This document shows positions 11,701 to 23,009 of a stretch of 64,000 bases of DNA, one piece after another (within the stretch, counting starts at the first letter, position 1; every line of letters begins with the position of its first letter). A program made the translations under genes and the position numbers. Below the pieces are notes generated by a model. It did no database searches. It had not been told where the DNA came from and saw nothing but the letters and a program-made list of their open reading frames with translations. The DNA is from Mytilus californianus (lineage: Eukaryota > Mollusca > Bivalvia > Mytilida > Mytilidae). The stretch covers positions 4,650,001 through 4,714,000 of the forward strand of contig NW_026262659.1 in NCBI RefSeq assembly GCF_021869535.1, in the 5' to 3' direction.

Positions 11701-14700
11701 AGGAATGTAGGTCATGTGAGCTGCAATTGGGAGGAGAGAACAGGAGACAAGGAAAAATAGCATAGACATTGTTAAAAAGGACGGGGATTTCAGTGATAAG
11801 AACTGGATAAACTAATAAAATTATACGGAAATGTAGTTAAACATTGTAGGATTTGTTATGTATACATATATATAAACAAGTCTAAATTGAAAACAACGTT
11901 CAAACCTATGATTGCGTTGGATAAAAACCGCAATTTTTATACGTGTGCATGCAAAACAAATTTCTTGGTAGAGGGGTCTAAATACAGCACAAACAACATT
12001 TTCCAAAAGACCAAAAAAGTGAAAAAGTATATTTTAACAAAACGCATTTGACTAGCAAGTCGAACAACTGGTGTTCTTAAACCCTGCTGACTGCCATTGG
12101 CGATTGCCAAATAAACGGATCACCAGATGTAACAAAATGGATCTTATTATCAATTTTTTTACCAAACAGAAAACAATAAGTTTGCGGAAAAGATTGGAAT
12201 ACCGCAAACATGAGGTGCAAAAATTTGTACACCATATCCGGATTTCGACAATTAATGTCTCTTCAGTGATGTTAGGAATCGAAAAGGTATTTGGAAGGCC
12301 ATATAATTTACCTCAATTAAGGATAGACTCTTGAATTTTGAAAGAGCCGAAATAGGATGAACGGATCATATAAATCCGAAGGCAAATATAATACAAGCCC
12401 AAACGAAAAAATATAAACAAGTCTAAATTGAAAACAACGTTCAAACCTATGATTGCGTTGGATAAAAACCGCAATTTTTATATATATATACAAGTCAAAT
12501 GCGTTTTTGTTAAAATATACTTTGTCACTTTTTTGGTCTTTTGGAAAATGTTGTTTGTATTGTATTTAGACCCCTTTACCAAGAAATTTGTTTTGCATGC
12601 ACACGTATAAAAATTGCGGTTTTTATCCAACGCAATCATAGGTTTGAACGTTATTTTCAATTTAGACTTGTTTATATATAATTTATATACGACACTATGT
12701 CATTTGTATTTACCGCCTTGATCAAGGACAACATATTTTGACCCAACATCCATTGCTGCAATAACTTTACCGCCATCATCCTCCTCTTTAATACTGACCG
12801 GTACTTTACGACAGTACAATGAGGCAGCTTCTGGTTCCAATGCTAAGGTCAAATTATCACGTAATATACCAGCCTACAAGACAATTGAGATATAACGATA
12901 ACCATAGGCTCTAAAGAGCCTGTGTCGCTCAGTTAGGGAAAAGCGCCAAAAATTGTTAAAAATCGTTTTTCAAGGGCAATAACTTCAATAATGGGTCGTC
13001 ATATGATATCAACCTTGCTGATTTATTGTTGATCTTGTGTTACTGATAATTTTTGCTATTTAAAGTTTTCCCCTATCTGTTATGATATTTTTCATATCAG
13101 GTCAAAACGCAAAAAAAAAAAAAAAATCGTCACTAAAGGGCAATAAATCCATAAAGGAGTCGTCTGACGATTTCGACCATGTTGAATTATTTGTAAATCT
13201 TGCCTTACTAACCATTTTGTTATTTAAGACACAAATGGTAAACATTTGGTAAATTTCTCCTATAAGAAGTCGTCGAACAGTTTTTATGTGAATAGCCAAT
13301 TGATAGAACTCATGTCTGCCCTTGACAGATTTTCTTTATTTATAACGGTTTTCAAGATAATAGAAAAAAACTTGCATTTTACCCTTATGTTCTATTTTAG
13401 CCATGTTGGCAATGTTAGTTTGTTAGCGGGCGGGTTCATTGAACACAATTTTGTAAACTAGATACCCTATATAATGATGATTGTGGCTTTACTGATAAGT
13501 TTGGTTAAATTTGGCCCAGCAGTTTAAGCGGAGAAGATTTTTGTAAAAGTTAACGACGACGACGGACGTCAGACTTCAAGCCCTTTGTGCCAGATTAGCT
13601 AAAATGATATTTATTTGTAACAGTCTTTTCAGTTTCATGAAGATTTGATTTATTCATGAACAAATGTTACCGTCGAAACCACAGGTACAAAACAAGATTT
13701 TATTTTGTAATTTGTATATATACTGAATATACTAGTGTTAAAAAAATCTCGTATGTACTTATGGTCGAAACAGTTGTATTAGCAACTGCAATTAAAAGAT
13801 TACAACCAAATGATACAATCATCCTGCCAAAAAAAAAATGCATCCGGATTTCCTTTCTTCCAAAATATCAAAAACTCTCGCAAAAACTAAAAGATTCTAT
13901 ATCAACAAGTAGCTGTATATTATATGCAAAAGTTATCTTTAAATTATCCAATACACTCACAAAGTCGACACGCTACAAATTATTGTAGAGGACAATGAAG
14001 CAACTCGCTTATTAACTGGAAAAATGTAACTTTTGCATTCAACCATTTTTTAAGTAACATAATCTTCAAACTCTGTACCTGTTCTGCTGCATCACGCATA
14101 AACTGTTTCGCTTTAAGATCCCAGATGGCGGGAACTGTAATCACCCACTGTATATCGGCGTCTGTAAACACGGTTCCTTGTTGGTTTTTAGACTGCACGA
14201 GATCTTTTTTGAAATATTTTATGACAGCAGCAAAAACATCAACTGCTTTCATTTTCTTCTTCATTTCTGGGTTTTTGACCTCCAGTGATTCTTCCAGCAT
14301 AGTTTCCTTAGTCAACATGTCCTGTAAAATGGAAAATGTTGACGTCTTTTAGGTTTTTTGTGTGTCTATTATGAGTTACTGTTTGACGTATATGTATATG
14401 TATATGTATATGTTATAGATATATTTTGAAATTTCCAATTTACAAAATTGGAAACAGAACAAAGGAGAAAGTCCGGTAAGGGCTAGTTTTGGCCTAATAT
14501 TCGAAGTGCATCTGATGAAAGATTTTTTACATTTTTTTAAACACTTCAGTGTCTACTTCAGTCGATTAAATTAGTTTATGTGATTGTTAAAGATTTGCAC
14601 TGATTTGGTCATTAAAGACGCTCAAATCCGAGCTTAAATATGAAAAATCTATCAAATATGACTTTTCAGATGGTTTTTGTCTAAAATGAAGTGGCCGCAT

Positions 14701-17386
14701 TCGTGTTCAGTCTCAACTTTTATATATGTTATGTATTATCATCAAATACAACATATATCTAAATATTAAGACTGAACACACATGCGGTCACTTCCATTTT
14801 AGACAAAAACCGTCTTAAAATTAGCACAAATGCTACAATTGTGAATAATTCAGTAATTTTGCATGAATTTAATATGATGCTACTAGTATTACATGTGCAT
14901 TGTATTGTCAAAAACAGCCCATATTTATGGAACAAAAGTATTCTACTTTCCAATAAATAGATAAAAGTTTACATTTCAACAAAGATATAAGCCAGGAGCC
15001 TGAAATTCAGTAAAAATGCTATATTTTGGGACCAAAAAGGGGTCTTACCGGGCCTACTCCTTTATCAAGCAAGCTTTAAAATAATAACAAAAAAAAAACT
15101 AAGGTAGTAAATTCATTGCGCAACCAATTATGGCTATTTTTTTGTTTAAGCATATCTTTGATTTCATTTTCCTTAAACGCATTCGTCTCACTAAGCAGAA
15201 TTGCCTACTTCCAAAGTATCAATCAATATAAAAAAAGGAGACGTGGTATGATTGGCAATTAGACCACTATCCATCACAGACCAAAATAAACTGCTTCGTT
15301 GAGCGCAGCTGGATACGCCCGCAGAGGTCCAACCCTGAACAGTTGGGGCAAAAATGGACACAATATTCAAGCTTGATACAGGTCTGAATTTGGATTGTAA
15401 ATAAATATTTGATATATTATAGGTTTCTGAATAAATGTAGTCAAAGAACTTGAAATTGGTTATATGAAAGATTTCTTGTTGTTGTGCAATACATTGTGCT
15501 GTTGCGCAATACTTAGTAAATCTGTTGTCAGACTATAAACAAATAAAATCTTATAACTCGGAAACGTAAAATCGAAAATTTATAAAAATCAAAAGGGAGC
15601 TTACAAAAATAGATATAAACAATTTACCAAAGTTTCATAAAAAATGCTGAAAGCATTTTTGAGTTATTGTCCGAAAACTGGAAAATCCCCCTTTTTGTAA
15701 TGAATAAAACCCCATAAATCGGAAACGTATAGTCTGAAATTTATAAAAATCAAAAGGGAGCTCATGTCGATAGAAATACACAATTCACCAAAGTTTCTTG
15801 CAAATTGGTGAAATTGTTTTTGAGTTATTGTCTGAAAACTGGCAAATCCCCCCTTTTTTAATGAATAAAACCCCAAAACTCGGAAACGGTAAATCCGAAA
15901 TTTATAAAAAACGAAAGGGAGCTCACGTCAATAGATATGAACAATTCACAAAAGTTTCATGCTAATTGGTGAAATTTTTTCATGAGTTATTGTCCGAAAA
16001 CTGGAAAATTCCCCCCTTCTTTTATGAATAAAACCCCAAAATTCGGTAACGGTAAATCCGAAATTTATAAAAAACGAAAGGGAGCTCACGTCAATAGATA
16101 TGAACAATTCACAAAAGTTTCATGCAAATTGGTGAAATGGTTTTTGAGTTATTGTCCGAAAACTGTAAAACCCCCCTTTTTTAATGAATAAGACCCCAAA
16201 ACTCGGAAATGGTAAATCTGAAATTTATAAAAAACGAAAGGGAGCTCACGTCAATAGATATAAACAATTCATCAAAGTTTCATACATATTGGTTAAATCG
16301 TTTTTGAATTAATGTCCGACATGTTGACGACGGACGGACGGACAGACGGTCAACGGTATACCATAATACGTCCCGTAAACGGGCGTATAAAAAAAGACAT
16401 GGATCTAAGAAACAGTGTATAGGTTATCGTACGGTTTTCAACAATGAACAAAACCACTTCCGTAGATATTTAATCTACAATAGGCAAGACAAAATGAGTT
16501 TAATAAATATTTCTTTCATTAAACTCGTGTTTTATGTCATAGAAGCATTTCTGATTTATCTTTTTTTGTTTATTGTTTTCGAAATTTATTTATATCATTG
16601 ATATAAGCCAGGAGCCTGTTTTTCAGTTGTTGTGGTTTGTTGCTGTATACTATATTTGCTTTTCGTTCATGGTTTTGTATATATATCAGGCAGTTATAGT
16701 TTTCTCGTTTGAATGGTTTTACATTTATCATTTCGGGGCCTTTTACAGCCGACTTTGCGGTATGGGTTTTGCTCATTGTTGAAGGCCGTACGGTGACCTA
16801 TAGTTATTAACTTTTGTTATTTGGTCTCCGGTGGAGAGTTGTCTCATTAGCAATCATACAACGTCTTCTTATTCTAATATGTAATAGAAAATAAAATGGA
16901 GAATGGAAACGGGGAAACAACCCGACCAAGGAGCCGAAAACAGGCCAAGGCCACCAATGGCTCTTCAACGCAGCGAGGAAAAAAGAAAAACATGTAAATA
17001 TTTTGCAGTGTACGCATGACACAAACTATGTAAAAACAACAGAAAGTCATATTGAAAAAAAATTATATAGATAAAAATACCTTTTCTTTGAATAGCATCA
17101 TTTTGAAATGTTCAAAGTAGTACCATTTCCTGAAATCCATACTGTTTGGGTTTGTCCGAAATTTAGTCATTGCGTCATACCCAAAACTGTCTAATTCTTT
17201 ATCTGGATTAAACAGAACACATGTTGGGGCTTTATCTGTTATATAGGATCCTTCATTCCATTCTCGAACTTTCATTTTTGGATTGTTTGTATTTTTGGTA
17301 TATTCATCCCGAGTGCAAACGGCATATCCAGAATAGGTTGTCCCAAAGTCTATAGCTGCGACAAACAGCTTGTCATGTTTTATATC
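7707..17386 (-). CDS. HSPA12-like: HSPA12A/B-like Hsp70-family protein (four exons resolved, 5' end incomplete)
   Basis: Divergent Hsp70-superfamily ATPase of the HSPA12 type. Exons 17386-17081, 14321-14079, 12873-12714 and 8773-7707 join in phases 0, 0 and 1, giving 591 codons plus stop; vertebrate HSPA12 proteins are roughly 600-690 residues. The first exon has the phosphate-binding signature AIDFGTTYSGYA near residue 12. The third has the LALEPEAASLYC segment typical of HSPA12. The junction of exons three and four rebuilds the second phosphate loop (DQGGGTTDIAVH), followed by GGHWGG. The C-terminus ends in a short beta-rich region; no canonical Hsp70 substrate-binding domain or EEVD tail is present. 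No frame breaks are seen. The start codon was not found, though a possible upstream exon is at 22947-23008. The family is known to be expanded in bivalves and linked to stress and immune responses, but this copy's function is inferred only. Confidence 0.9.
8840..8940. repeat. Short palindromic dispersed repeat (family H), copy 3
   Basis: CAATCTGATTAAAATATAGA at the left and ATAGATCTGAATATTTATCA at the right form inverted ends around TTCGTTATCCTCATACG. It is related to the copies at 1598 and 5640 and sits in the last intron of the HSPA12-like gene. Confidence 0.5.
8945..11865. other. HSPA12-like intron, mostly unrecognised sequence
   Basis: A 113-codon frame at 9596-9937 has no recognisable domain. 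The segment 10729-11010 shares GTATTTATACATCCC and neighbouring words with 52500-52560, so part of it may be a degraded dispersed repeat (family E). No coding exon is supported. Confidence 0.35.
11870..12690 (+). mobile_element. Dispersed repeat family D, with palindromic end
   Basis: A unit starting ATAAACAAGTCTAAATTGAA at about 11872 recurs at 12413, a spacing near 541 bp. Between them lie AACAAATTTCTTGGTAGAGG, GGCGATTGCCAAATAAACGG and a terminal block ending AATACAAGCCCAAACG. The second unit is cut short and meets an inverted copy of itself, forming a palindrome with arms of about 69 bp (12413-12482 and 12607-12676). A reverse-oriented relative lies at 51391-52062. No long frame; it is probably a non-autonomous element. 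Confidence 0.65.
12714..12873 (-). CDS. HSPA12-like: HSPA12-like exon: LEPEAAS segment
   Basis: 160 nt from CTTGTAG|GCTGGT to CAAGGCG|GTAAAT, phase 0 in and phase 1 out. It codes LALEPEAASLYC and then YVVLDQG, the lead-in to the phosphate loop completed by the next exon. Confidence 0.88.
12900..13605 (+). repeat. Dispersed repeat family C, degraded copy
   Basis: Contains AAGGGCAATAA, GATGATTGTGGC, AATTTGGCCCAGCAGTTTAA and GTTAACGACGACGACGGACG, words shared with the 499-bp repeats at 29490-31020. It ends in a degraded version of their terminal hairpin. Intronic. Confidence 0.6.
13610..14075. other. HSPA12-like intron, nothing recognised
   Basis: A 110-codon plus-strand frame at 13656-13988 shows no domain and lies antisense within the intron; it is not supported as a gene. 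Confidence 0.35.
14079..14321 (-). CDS. HSPA12-like: HSPA12-like exon: ATPase middle part
   Basis: 81 codons from TTTTACAG|GACATG to GAACAG|GTACAG, phase 0 at both ends. It contains WVITVPAIWDLKAKQFMRDA, which matches the conserved Hsp70/HSPA12 segment that precedes the alpha-helical part of the first lobe. Confidence 0.88.
14388..14414 (+). repeat. GTATAT microsatellite
   Basis: Four to five copies of the six-base unit GTATAT. Confidence 0.7.
14668..14818. repeat. Foldback (inverted repeat) element
   Basis: GGTTTTTGTCTAAAATGAAG ... TGTTCAGTCT pairs with AGACTGAACA ... CATTTTAGACAAAAACCGTC. Arms of about 45 bp surround an AT-rich centre containing another small dyad (ATATATGTT / AACATATAT). 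MITE-like, in the HSPA12-like intron. Confidence 0.65.
15235..15295 (+). repeat. Dispersed repeat family A fragment
   Basis: AGGAGACGTGGTATGATTGG and the following bases match the start of family A; the rest is missing. Confidence 0.5.
15540..16330 (+). repeat. 161-bp tandem array, about 5 copies
   Basis: The unit contains AATAAAACCCCAAAACTCGG, AAATTTATAAAAAACGAAAG, GGGAGCTCACGTCAATAGAT and GAGTTATTGTCCGAAAACTG. CCCC landmarks lie at 15710, 15871, 16034 and 16194, a period of 160-163 bp. The array ends in a GACGGACGGACGGACAGACG tail and a small dyad (CGTCCCGTAAACGGGCG) to 16391. This looks like the 3' end of a larger repeat whose terminal unit has multiplied. Confidence 0.8.
16395..16460 (+). 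repeat. Dispersed repeat family A fragment
   Basis: Shows AGGTTATCGTACGGTTTTCA then AACAATGAACAAAACC, corresponding to the middle of family A. Confidence 0.4.
16600..16870 (-). mobile_element. Dispersed repeat family A, reverse copy
   Basis: Nearly full-length and inverted relative to 5265. It reads on the plus strand GCCAGGAGCCTG, then GTTTGTTGCTGTATACTATA, GGCCGTACGGTGACCTATAG and GAGAGTTGTCTCATTAGCAA. Lies in an HSPA12-like intron. Confidence 0.6.
17081..17386 (-). CDS. HSPA12-like: HSPA12-like exon: nucleotide-binding signature
   Basis: 102 codons between an acceptor (TTGTAG|GATATA) and a donor (AAAAG|GTATTT), phase 0 at both ends. It carries the N-terminal ATPase loop AIDFGTTYSGYA and, later, SFGYDAMTKF and FEHFKMMLF, as expected for the first ATPase subdomain. 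Confidence 0.88.
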
Positions 17387-17544
17387 CTACAATACAGAAA
17401 AATGATGAACATCCCTTTTGGAGCTGCTTCAGAAGAGTGATGGAAGAGTCCAATGGACAATTAACGGAACGCTTCATGGAATTAGCTATTATTCTAAGGT
17501 CCTTTTTGGTCATATAGCTCTTCGACTGATTCTGTTCTTATACA

Positions 17545-17605
17545 TCCTTGGCTTTCCTGATGAAGGTAAATCCAGAAAAGCGCTTTGGACACATGCAAAG
17601 TTTCT
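17545..17605 (-). repeat. Fragment of the 350-bp repeat (family B)
   Basis: TTTCCTGATGAAGGTAAATC and AGAAAAGCGCTTTGGACACA are the reverse complement of the first part of the 350-bp unit seen at 59547-61038. Confidence 0.55.
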
Positions 17606-17829
17606 TGATTCACAACTTTATTTCAACCCAGCACTTAAACAAATATGCAGTCGCCTATAGTGGAAGGGTATATTTGGCCAATCGTAAATAGAACACTTGT
17701 TAAAAAAACCCCTTGGTTCCTTAAAGTGACAAAATACTATCCAATATATATTAAAACTTTAAAAAAATGAAACTATAATATTTTTAAAAGCATAAAATAT
17801 TTCAATATCTGTAACATCGGTTTCCTTTG

Positions 17830-20800
17830 ATATCTTTACTTACAACTGTTTCATCTGATATATATATACTTACAACTGTTTCATCTGATATCTACACTTA
17901 CAACTGTTTCATCTGATGTATATTATACATAAAATTGTTTCATCTGATATCTTTACTTACAACTTTTTCATCCGACATCAATACTTACAACGGTTCATCT
18001 GGTTTATATTTTTACAACTGTTCATCTGATATTTACACTTACAACTGTTGAATCTGATGTATATTATACATAAAATTGTTTCATCTGATATCTTTACTAG
18101 CAACTGTTTCATCTAATATCTATACTTACAACTGTTTCATTTGATAGCTATACTTACAACTATTTCATCTGATATCTAAACGTACAACTGTTTCATCTGA
18201 TATCTATTCTTACAACTGTTTCATCTGATATCTATATTTACAACTGTTTCATTTAATAGCTATACTTACAACTGTTCATCTGATATCTATACTTACAACT
18301 GTCCATCTCATATCTATATTTACAACTGTTCATCTGATATCTATACTTACAACTGTTTCTTCTGATATCTATACTTACAACTGTTTCATTTGATAGCTAT
18401 ACTTACAACTGTTTCATCTGATATCTGTACTTATAACTGTTTCATCTGATATCTATACTTACAACTGTTTCATCTGATATCTAAACTTTCAACTGTTTCA
18501 TCTGATATCTATTCTTACAACTGTTTCATCTGATATCTATACTTACAATTGTTACATCTGATATCTATACTTACAACTGCACATCTGATATCTATACATA
18601 CAACGGTTCATCTGATTTATATTATTACAACTGTTCATCTGATATTTACACTTACAACTGTTTCATCTGATGTATATTATACATAAAATTGTTTCATCTG
18701 AAATCTGTACTTACAACTTTTTCATCTGATATCTATACTTACAACTGTTTCATCTGATAGCTATACTTACAACTATTTCATCTGAAATCAAAACGTACAA
18801 CTGTTTCATCTGATATCTATACTTACAACTGTTTCATCTGATATCTATATTTACAACTATTTCATTTAATAGCTATACTTACAACTGTTCATCTGATATC
18901 TATACTTACAACTATTCATCTCATATCTATATTTACAACTGTTCATCTGATATCTATACTTACAATTGTTTCATCTGATATCTATACTTACAACTGCACA
19001 TCCGATATTAATACTTACAACGGTTCATCTGGTTTATATTTTTACAACTGTTCATCTGATATTTACACTTACAACTGTTGAATCTGATGTATATTATACA
19101 TAAAATTGTTTCATCTGATATCTATACTTACAACTGTTTCATTTGATAGCTATACTTACAACTATTTCATCTGATATCTAAACGTACAACTGTTTCATCT
19201 GATATCTATACTTACAACTGTTTCATCTGATATCTATATTTACAACTGTTTCATTTAATAGCTATACTTACAACTGTTCATCTGATATCTATACTTACAA
19301 CTGTCCATCTCATATCTATATTTACAACTGTTCATCTGATATCTATACTTACAACTGTTTCTTCTGATATCTATACTTACAACTGTTTCATTTGATAGCT
19401 ATACTTACAACTGTTTCATCTGATATCTGTACTTACAACTGTTTCATCTGATATCTATACTTACAACTGTTTCATCTGATATCTAAACTTTCAACTGTTT
19501 CATCTGATATCTATACTTACAACTGTTTCATCTGATATCTATACTTACAATTGTTACATCTGATATCTATACTAACAACTGCACATCTGATATCTATACA
19601 TACAACGGTTCATCTGATTTATATTATTACAACTGTTCATCTGATATTTACACTTACAACTGTTTCATCTGATGTATATTATACATAAAATTGTTTCATC
19701 TGATATCTTTACTTACAACTTTTTCATCTGATATCTATACTTACAACTGTTTCATTTGATAGCTATACTTACAACTATTTCATCTGAAATATAAACGTAC
19801 AACTGTTTCATCTGATATCTATACTTACAACTGTTTCATCTGATATCTATATTTACAACTGTTTCATTTAATAGCTATAATTACAACTGTTCATCTGATA
19901 TCTATACTTACAACTATTCATCTCATATCTATATTTACAACTGTTCATCTGATATCAATACTTACAATTGTTTCATCTGATATCTATACTTACAACTGCA
20001 CATCCGATATCTATACATACAACGAGTCATCTGATTTATATTATTACAACTGTTCATCTGATATCTATACTTACAACTGTTTCTTCTGATATCTATACTT
20101 ACAACTGTTTCATTTGATAGCTATTCTTACAACTGTTTCATCTGATATCTGTACTTACAACTGTTTCATCTGATATCTATACTTACAACTGTTTCTTCTG
20201 ATATCTATACTTACAACTATTTCATTTGATAGCTATACTTACAACTATTTCATCTGATAACTATGCTTACAACTGTTTCATCTGGTATGTATACTTTAGT
20301 TTAGTATGGCGTTCATTATCACTGAACTAGTATATATATTTGTTTAGGGGCCAGCTGAAGGACGCCTCCGGGTGCTGGAATTTCTCGCTGCATTGAAGAC
20401 CTGTTGGTGACCTTCTGCTGTTGTCTGTTCTATGGTCGGGTTGTTGTCTCTTTGACACATTCCCCATTTCCTTTCTCAATTTTATTACAACTGTTTCATT
20501 TGATAGCTATACTTACAACTGTTAATCTTATATCTATACTTACAACTGTTTCATTTGATATCTATTCTTACAACTGTTCGTCTGATATCTATACTTACCA
20601 CTGTTTCATTTGATATCTATACTTTCAACTGTACAACTGATATCTATACATACAAATGTTCATCTGATATCTATACTTACAACTGTTCATCCAAAATCTA
20701 TACTTACAACTGTTTCATCTGATATTTATACTTACAATTGTTTCATCTGATATCTATACTTACAATTGTTTCATTTGATATCTATACTTACAACTTTGTC
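17830..20800 (-). repeat. 28-bp tandem array, about 100 copies
   Basis: The plus-strand unit is ACAACTGTTTCATCTGATAT plus CTATACTT, 28 bp, repeated for about 3 kb, with shorter (CTGTTCATC) and variant units and hints of larger repeated blocks of about 1 kb (compare 18050 with 19080). It is interrupted at about 20303-20490 by a retroelement 3' end. Read on the minus strand, the sense of the HSPA12-like gene, each standard unit contains GTAAGTAT, a match to the intron side of a 5' splice site. It lies upstream of the first supported HSPA12-like exon. Confidence 0.9.
20303..20490 (+). mobile_element. Retroelement 3' end inserted in the 28-bp array (family F)
   Basis: Almost identical to 47975-48150, the 3' end of the retroelement copy that carries the ORF at 46823-47521. 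Shared words include TAGTATGGCGTTCATTATCA, AGGGGCCAGCTGAAGGACGC and CGGGTTGTTGTCTCTTTGAC. Array units resume on both sides. The short length suggests a strongly 5'-truncated copy from target-primed insertion. Confidence 0.75.
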
Positions 20801-20804
20801 ACTC

Positions 20805-21360
20805 ATCCTCGCTTGTCACTCATCTCAAATAAACAAACGAATTTAATTCTAAAACAATGAAAAATATATAGATATACTTTCTGCCAGCTGTATAATTCAA
20901 GCAATTGGACATTCCTATCGTTACATGATAGATGTGGATTTCCCATGCATTTATTTCTTTTTACTTTACATGTACAGGACAAGTCTTGAATATATACAAC
21001 AAACATACGAATAGTTTATTTGAGAATCAGGGAGCCAGGATAAGAAGAATAAGCACAATCATATTTATCAAACATCACATAAACTAATGTGTTTTCTTTT
21101 ATGTTTATTGGGTTGCTGTCTCGCTGTTGTATACCCATTTGTGGCAGATGCGTTCGACTCCAACGATTGTTAAAAAGCCGATGGTTCTCTCCGAGCACTC
21201 TGGTTTCCACCACTAATAAAAAAAACGCCGCCAAGATACAGCCAAGATTGACACCAACAAACAATCAATCAATCAATCATCGACGTAGACAACACATATT
21301 CATATTTATTATATTTAACAGAATAATAAATAAATCTAATCAATTCAAATCAAAATTCGG
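20805..21360. other. Non-coding stretch, nothing recognised
   Basis: Small frames only, on opposing strands. It may be part of the HSPA12-like gene's 5' intron. Confidence 0.3.
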
Positions 21361-21374
21361 GCCCATTTATAGTA

Positions 21375-21475
21375 TTGGTACTTGGGAACAGATCCATTTT
21401 TTTAGCCCTCCTCTTTTTTTCTAAAATCCGTCCCGCAGGGAGAGGGCTAAAATAAATTGTCTTGCCCCCAAGTAT
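21375..21475. repeat. Imperfect foldback
   Basis: GTACTTGGGAACAGATCCAT and TTTTTAGCCCTC pair with GAGGGCTAAAATAAATTG and CCCCCAAGTA around CCGTCCCGCAGG. Confidence 0.5.
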
Positions 21476-22384
21476 CTATGATTTACAGCATATAGATCAA
21501 TACAAATCACAAAGTTAATACAATATCCAAACATACATCACATGCAATCTAACATACATACTGATTATTAATAATAAAACAATGATTCAGAGCATATATA
21601 TGGATTTTTTTTTATTTAGAAACAGACTAAATACTGTAAAATCTTAATCTCTATTGTCATGATCTAGATAAAAAGATTTTCTAAATTATTATTTTTTCAG
21701 GTAAGGAAACGTTTGAAATACATTTTCATTTTCTGAGAACTATAATATTGGTGATTTTCGCGAGACTGTATTTGGTTTTCGTTAATGTCTCCAAGTTTCT
21801 ATTCTCAAACTGCTTTAAAATATTTTTTTTCGGTTATTAAAATTGTTCATATGTAAGGGACTTTCAAAATAAAAAGTAAAGTTGAATTTGTAATATGTGC
21901 TGAGTTTTCCTGTATCTTATAAATAACTATTTCTTATATCTAGCTATGTCTTAAGAACGTTCTTCTGGAGACATTTCTTCAAATCTAAAATCAATACTAA
22001 GTTTTTTAGCAAATAGATAGGTTATATCCAGTTTTTCAAGTGTAAAAAAAAAATATTTGAGTACAATGAATTATTGACTGTTTTTTTTCTAGATTTTAAA
22101 TCATTATGTGGTAATCTGAGTAGGTCAGAAGGGGGAAGTCCAAATATAATGGGTATCTCCCAAGTTCTTAAGGGACTGTTATGTTTGTACAGAGTTGAGA
22201 AACACCTAGAATGTGTGTACAAAATTCAAATTTAAGCTTTCCATTTCCAATTCTTTGAAAATATCAAATAGAGAGAGATTTGTTTTTCTTGTTTTAGCAA
22301 TGTTAATGACTCACTAGTTCTCACAACCATACAGTAACAAGAGTTGAATGCAATGATAACAGATGTCTCTAAATTTCATATCTT

Positions 22385-22565
22385 TATATAAATTGAAACA
22401 TGCTTTCTCGTTTGAATTGCTTTACAGTTGTCATTTAGGGGCCTTTTATAGCTTACCACGCGGTATGGGTTTTGCTGATTGTTGGAGGCTGTACGATGAC
22501 CTATAGTTGTTAACCTCTATGTCATTTCGTCTCTGCTTTAGAATTGTCTCATTGGTAATCATGGC
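22385..22565 (-). repeat. Dispersed repeat family A, reverse copy
   Basis: TTTCTCGTTTGAATTGCTTT, GGTATGGGTTTTGCTGATTG, TGTACGATGACCTATAGTTG and GAATTGTCTCATTGGTAATC are the reverse of family A. Confidence 0.6.
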
Positions 22566-22946
22566 ATATCTTTTATCTTTTTATTTTCATTCTTTTTTTT
22601 TATATGATTGTTTTTGTTTTTGGCTCCATTAACATTTCCAGTATTTTCGATTATAAGAACTAAATACTTAAATTGTTATACAAATTCTATAGTATCGGTT
22701 TAAATATGAAACCTATCAGTCAATAGCTTAACAGTTTTGTTTTTTACAATGATTAGGCCTACCTTCGTCTTTTCCTATTAATTTCTATACAGCATTCTGT
22801 TCAATAGTTGTCGTTCAGAATATCTAGCTTTTTAATAACATATTGATTTGATTGACAAACGTTGCAGTCAGCAAACATTAATTAAAACAACAAATAAAAA
22901 AAGCAATTGTTTAAAATTATCGTTAAGGTCTTCTATATAAACTTAC

Positions 22947-23008
22947 CAATTCTCTGATAAAATATGACTGAGTGTTAGCTGACCATTTTAATTGATCTAT
23001 AGCTGTCT
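22947..23008 (-). CDS. Possible upstream exon of the HSPA12-like gene
   Basis: A 62-nt open segment between a good acceptor (TTTTTATTGTAG|AGACAG) and a consensus donor (GAATTG|GTAAGT). It ends in phase 0, which fits the exon starting at 17386. It codes a short polar peptide (AIDQLKWSANTQ within it) with no recognisable motif. It needs an entry codon split 2+1, so another exon would lie further upstream. The splice signals are good, but the sequence alone does not prove it belongs to this gene. Confidence 0.35.
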
Positions 23009-23009
23009 C

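Noticed and set aside
12071-12660. Short frames on both strands at 12071-12660 and their twins at 51785-52012
   Set aside because: They belong to family D repeat copies and are not conserved as frames between copies.
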